From NCBI GenBank assembly GCA_949957035.1, contig CATLIP010000038.1:1-12867 (forward strand): a stretch of DNA of 12,867 nucleotides. The letters are read 5' to 3'. Position 1 is the first letter of the stretch, and each line of letters begins with the position of its first letter. Positions 12,694-12,867 of this stretch are shown here, piece by piece. The notes beneath the pieces are model-generated. The model did not search any database. It was not told where the DNA came from and saw nothing but the letters and a program-made list of their open reading frames with translations. Origin of the DNA: an uncultured Lachnospiraceae bacterium. GTDB lineage: Bacteria; Bacillota_A; Clostridia; Lachnospirales; Lachnospiraceae. The position numbers and the translations under genes were made by a program.

Positions 12694-12867
12694 TCATCCC
12701 TTCTGCAGCAGACGCCACAGGGTGGTCCGGCTGATGCCCAGCCGTTTGGCGGCGGCGGCCGCCGTCGCAAAAGCATTTATAAACTCCTCCATTTTGGGGA
12801 TGGGCATCGGGTCAGCCGGCTGGTCCAGCGGGTTTTCGTCACTTGCGGGAGTCCCGATGGGGGGCAG
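12694..12867 (-). CDS. C-terminal Fis-type helix-turn-helix of a probable sigma-54-dependent regulator (runs off right edge)
   Basis: Only the last 57 residues are present. They end in AAKRLGISRTTLWRLLQKG, the Fis-type helix-turn-helix found at the C-terminus of NtrC/PrpR-like activators that work with sigma-54 RNA polymerase. Before it is a proline-rich linker (DQPADPMPIPKMEEF). The ATPase and sensor domains would lie beyond the right edge, so the ligand and target genes are unknown. This DNA is about 64% GC and uses mostly G- or C-ending codons, unlike the genes to the left; (GCC)n codes an alanine run. A stand-alone Fis-like protein is less likely but cannot be excluded from this fragment. 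Confidence 0.75.
   Translation of the reverse strand: MPPIGTPASDENPLDQPADPMPIPKMEEFINAFATAAAAAKRLGISRTTLWRLLQKG

Noticed and set aside
12393..12776. Minus-strand 127-codon frame with Cys pairs such as CPIC
   Set aside because: I considered a decayed Cys-rich zinc-ribbon protein, but the frame overlaps the Fis-type gene and the GC hairpin, has no start signal, and its cysteine spacing fits no family I know.
1..12867. CRISPR arrays, tRNA or rRNA genes, insertion sequences, riboswitches
   Set aside because: No regularly spaced direct repeats, cloverleaf-like segments, transposase-like proteins or known riboswitch cores were recognised on either strand.

Overview
The window looks like chromosomal DNA of a low-to-mid GC Firmicute, most likely a gut Clostridium of the Lachnospiraceae type. 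This is inferred from AGGAGG-like ribosome-binding sites, sigma-A promoters of the TTGaca-N17-TAtaaT type, U-tailed hairpin terminators and the protein families present; no rRNA or other marker fixes the taxon. Most genes lie on the minus strand. Only an AraC-type regulator and a decayed ATPase/nuclease gene are on the plus strand.

Left part (1-2515): the 5' end of a dapF-like diaminopimelate epimerase runs off the left edge. It shares a divergent promoter region with an AraC-family regulator. That regulator converges on hflX, with stop codons overlapping by 6 bp and an hflX terminator hairpin lying inside the regulator's coding sequence.

Centre (1265-8096): a minus-strand metal-efflux cluster reads in the order cadA-type P1B ATPase with a His/Cys-rich N-terminus, ArsR/SmtB-family metal sensor, second P1B ATPase without a metal-binding domain, membrane-anchored TPR protein, hflX. 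A strong promoter with an ArsR/SmtB-type operator directly downstream of its -10 box precedes the first ATPase. A second promoter, overlapped by a long perfect inverted repeat, lies in front of the sensor gene. The expected logic is that the sensor represses the cluster until Zn/Cd/Pb-type ions bind it, after which the two pumps export the metal. The TPR protein and hflX follow with short gaps and may be co-transcribed, which would link metal stress to ribosome rescue; that link is inference.

Right part (8105-12867): a two-gene unit encodes an IspD/TarI-type cytidylyltransferase and a zinc-dependent polyol-phosphate dehydrogenase of the GatD/TarJ type. It has its own promoter and a strong terminator, and together the two enzymes suggest CDP-polyol synthesis for a surface polymer. 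Next come a deletion-scarred relic of an AAA-ATPase/PD-(D/E)XK gene, then argD (acetylornithine-type aminotransferase). A 439-bp intergenic region holding several hairpins follows. At the right edge, in DNA of clearly higher GC, lies the C-terminal Fis-type helix-turn-helix of a probable sigma-54-dependent regulator.

I see no CRISPR array, tRNA, rRNA, insertion sequence or integrase. No wholly new multi-gene system is evident. The most unusual points are a serine at the first catalytic cysteine position of DapF, the divergent second P1B ATPase, and the structured arsR promoter region.
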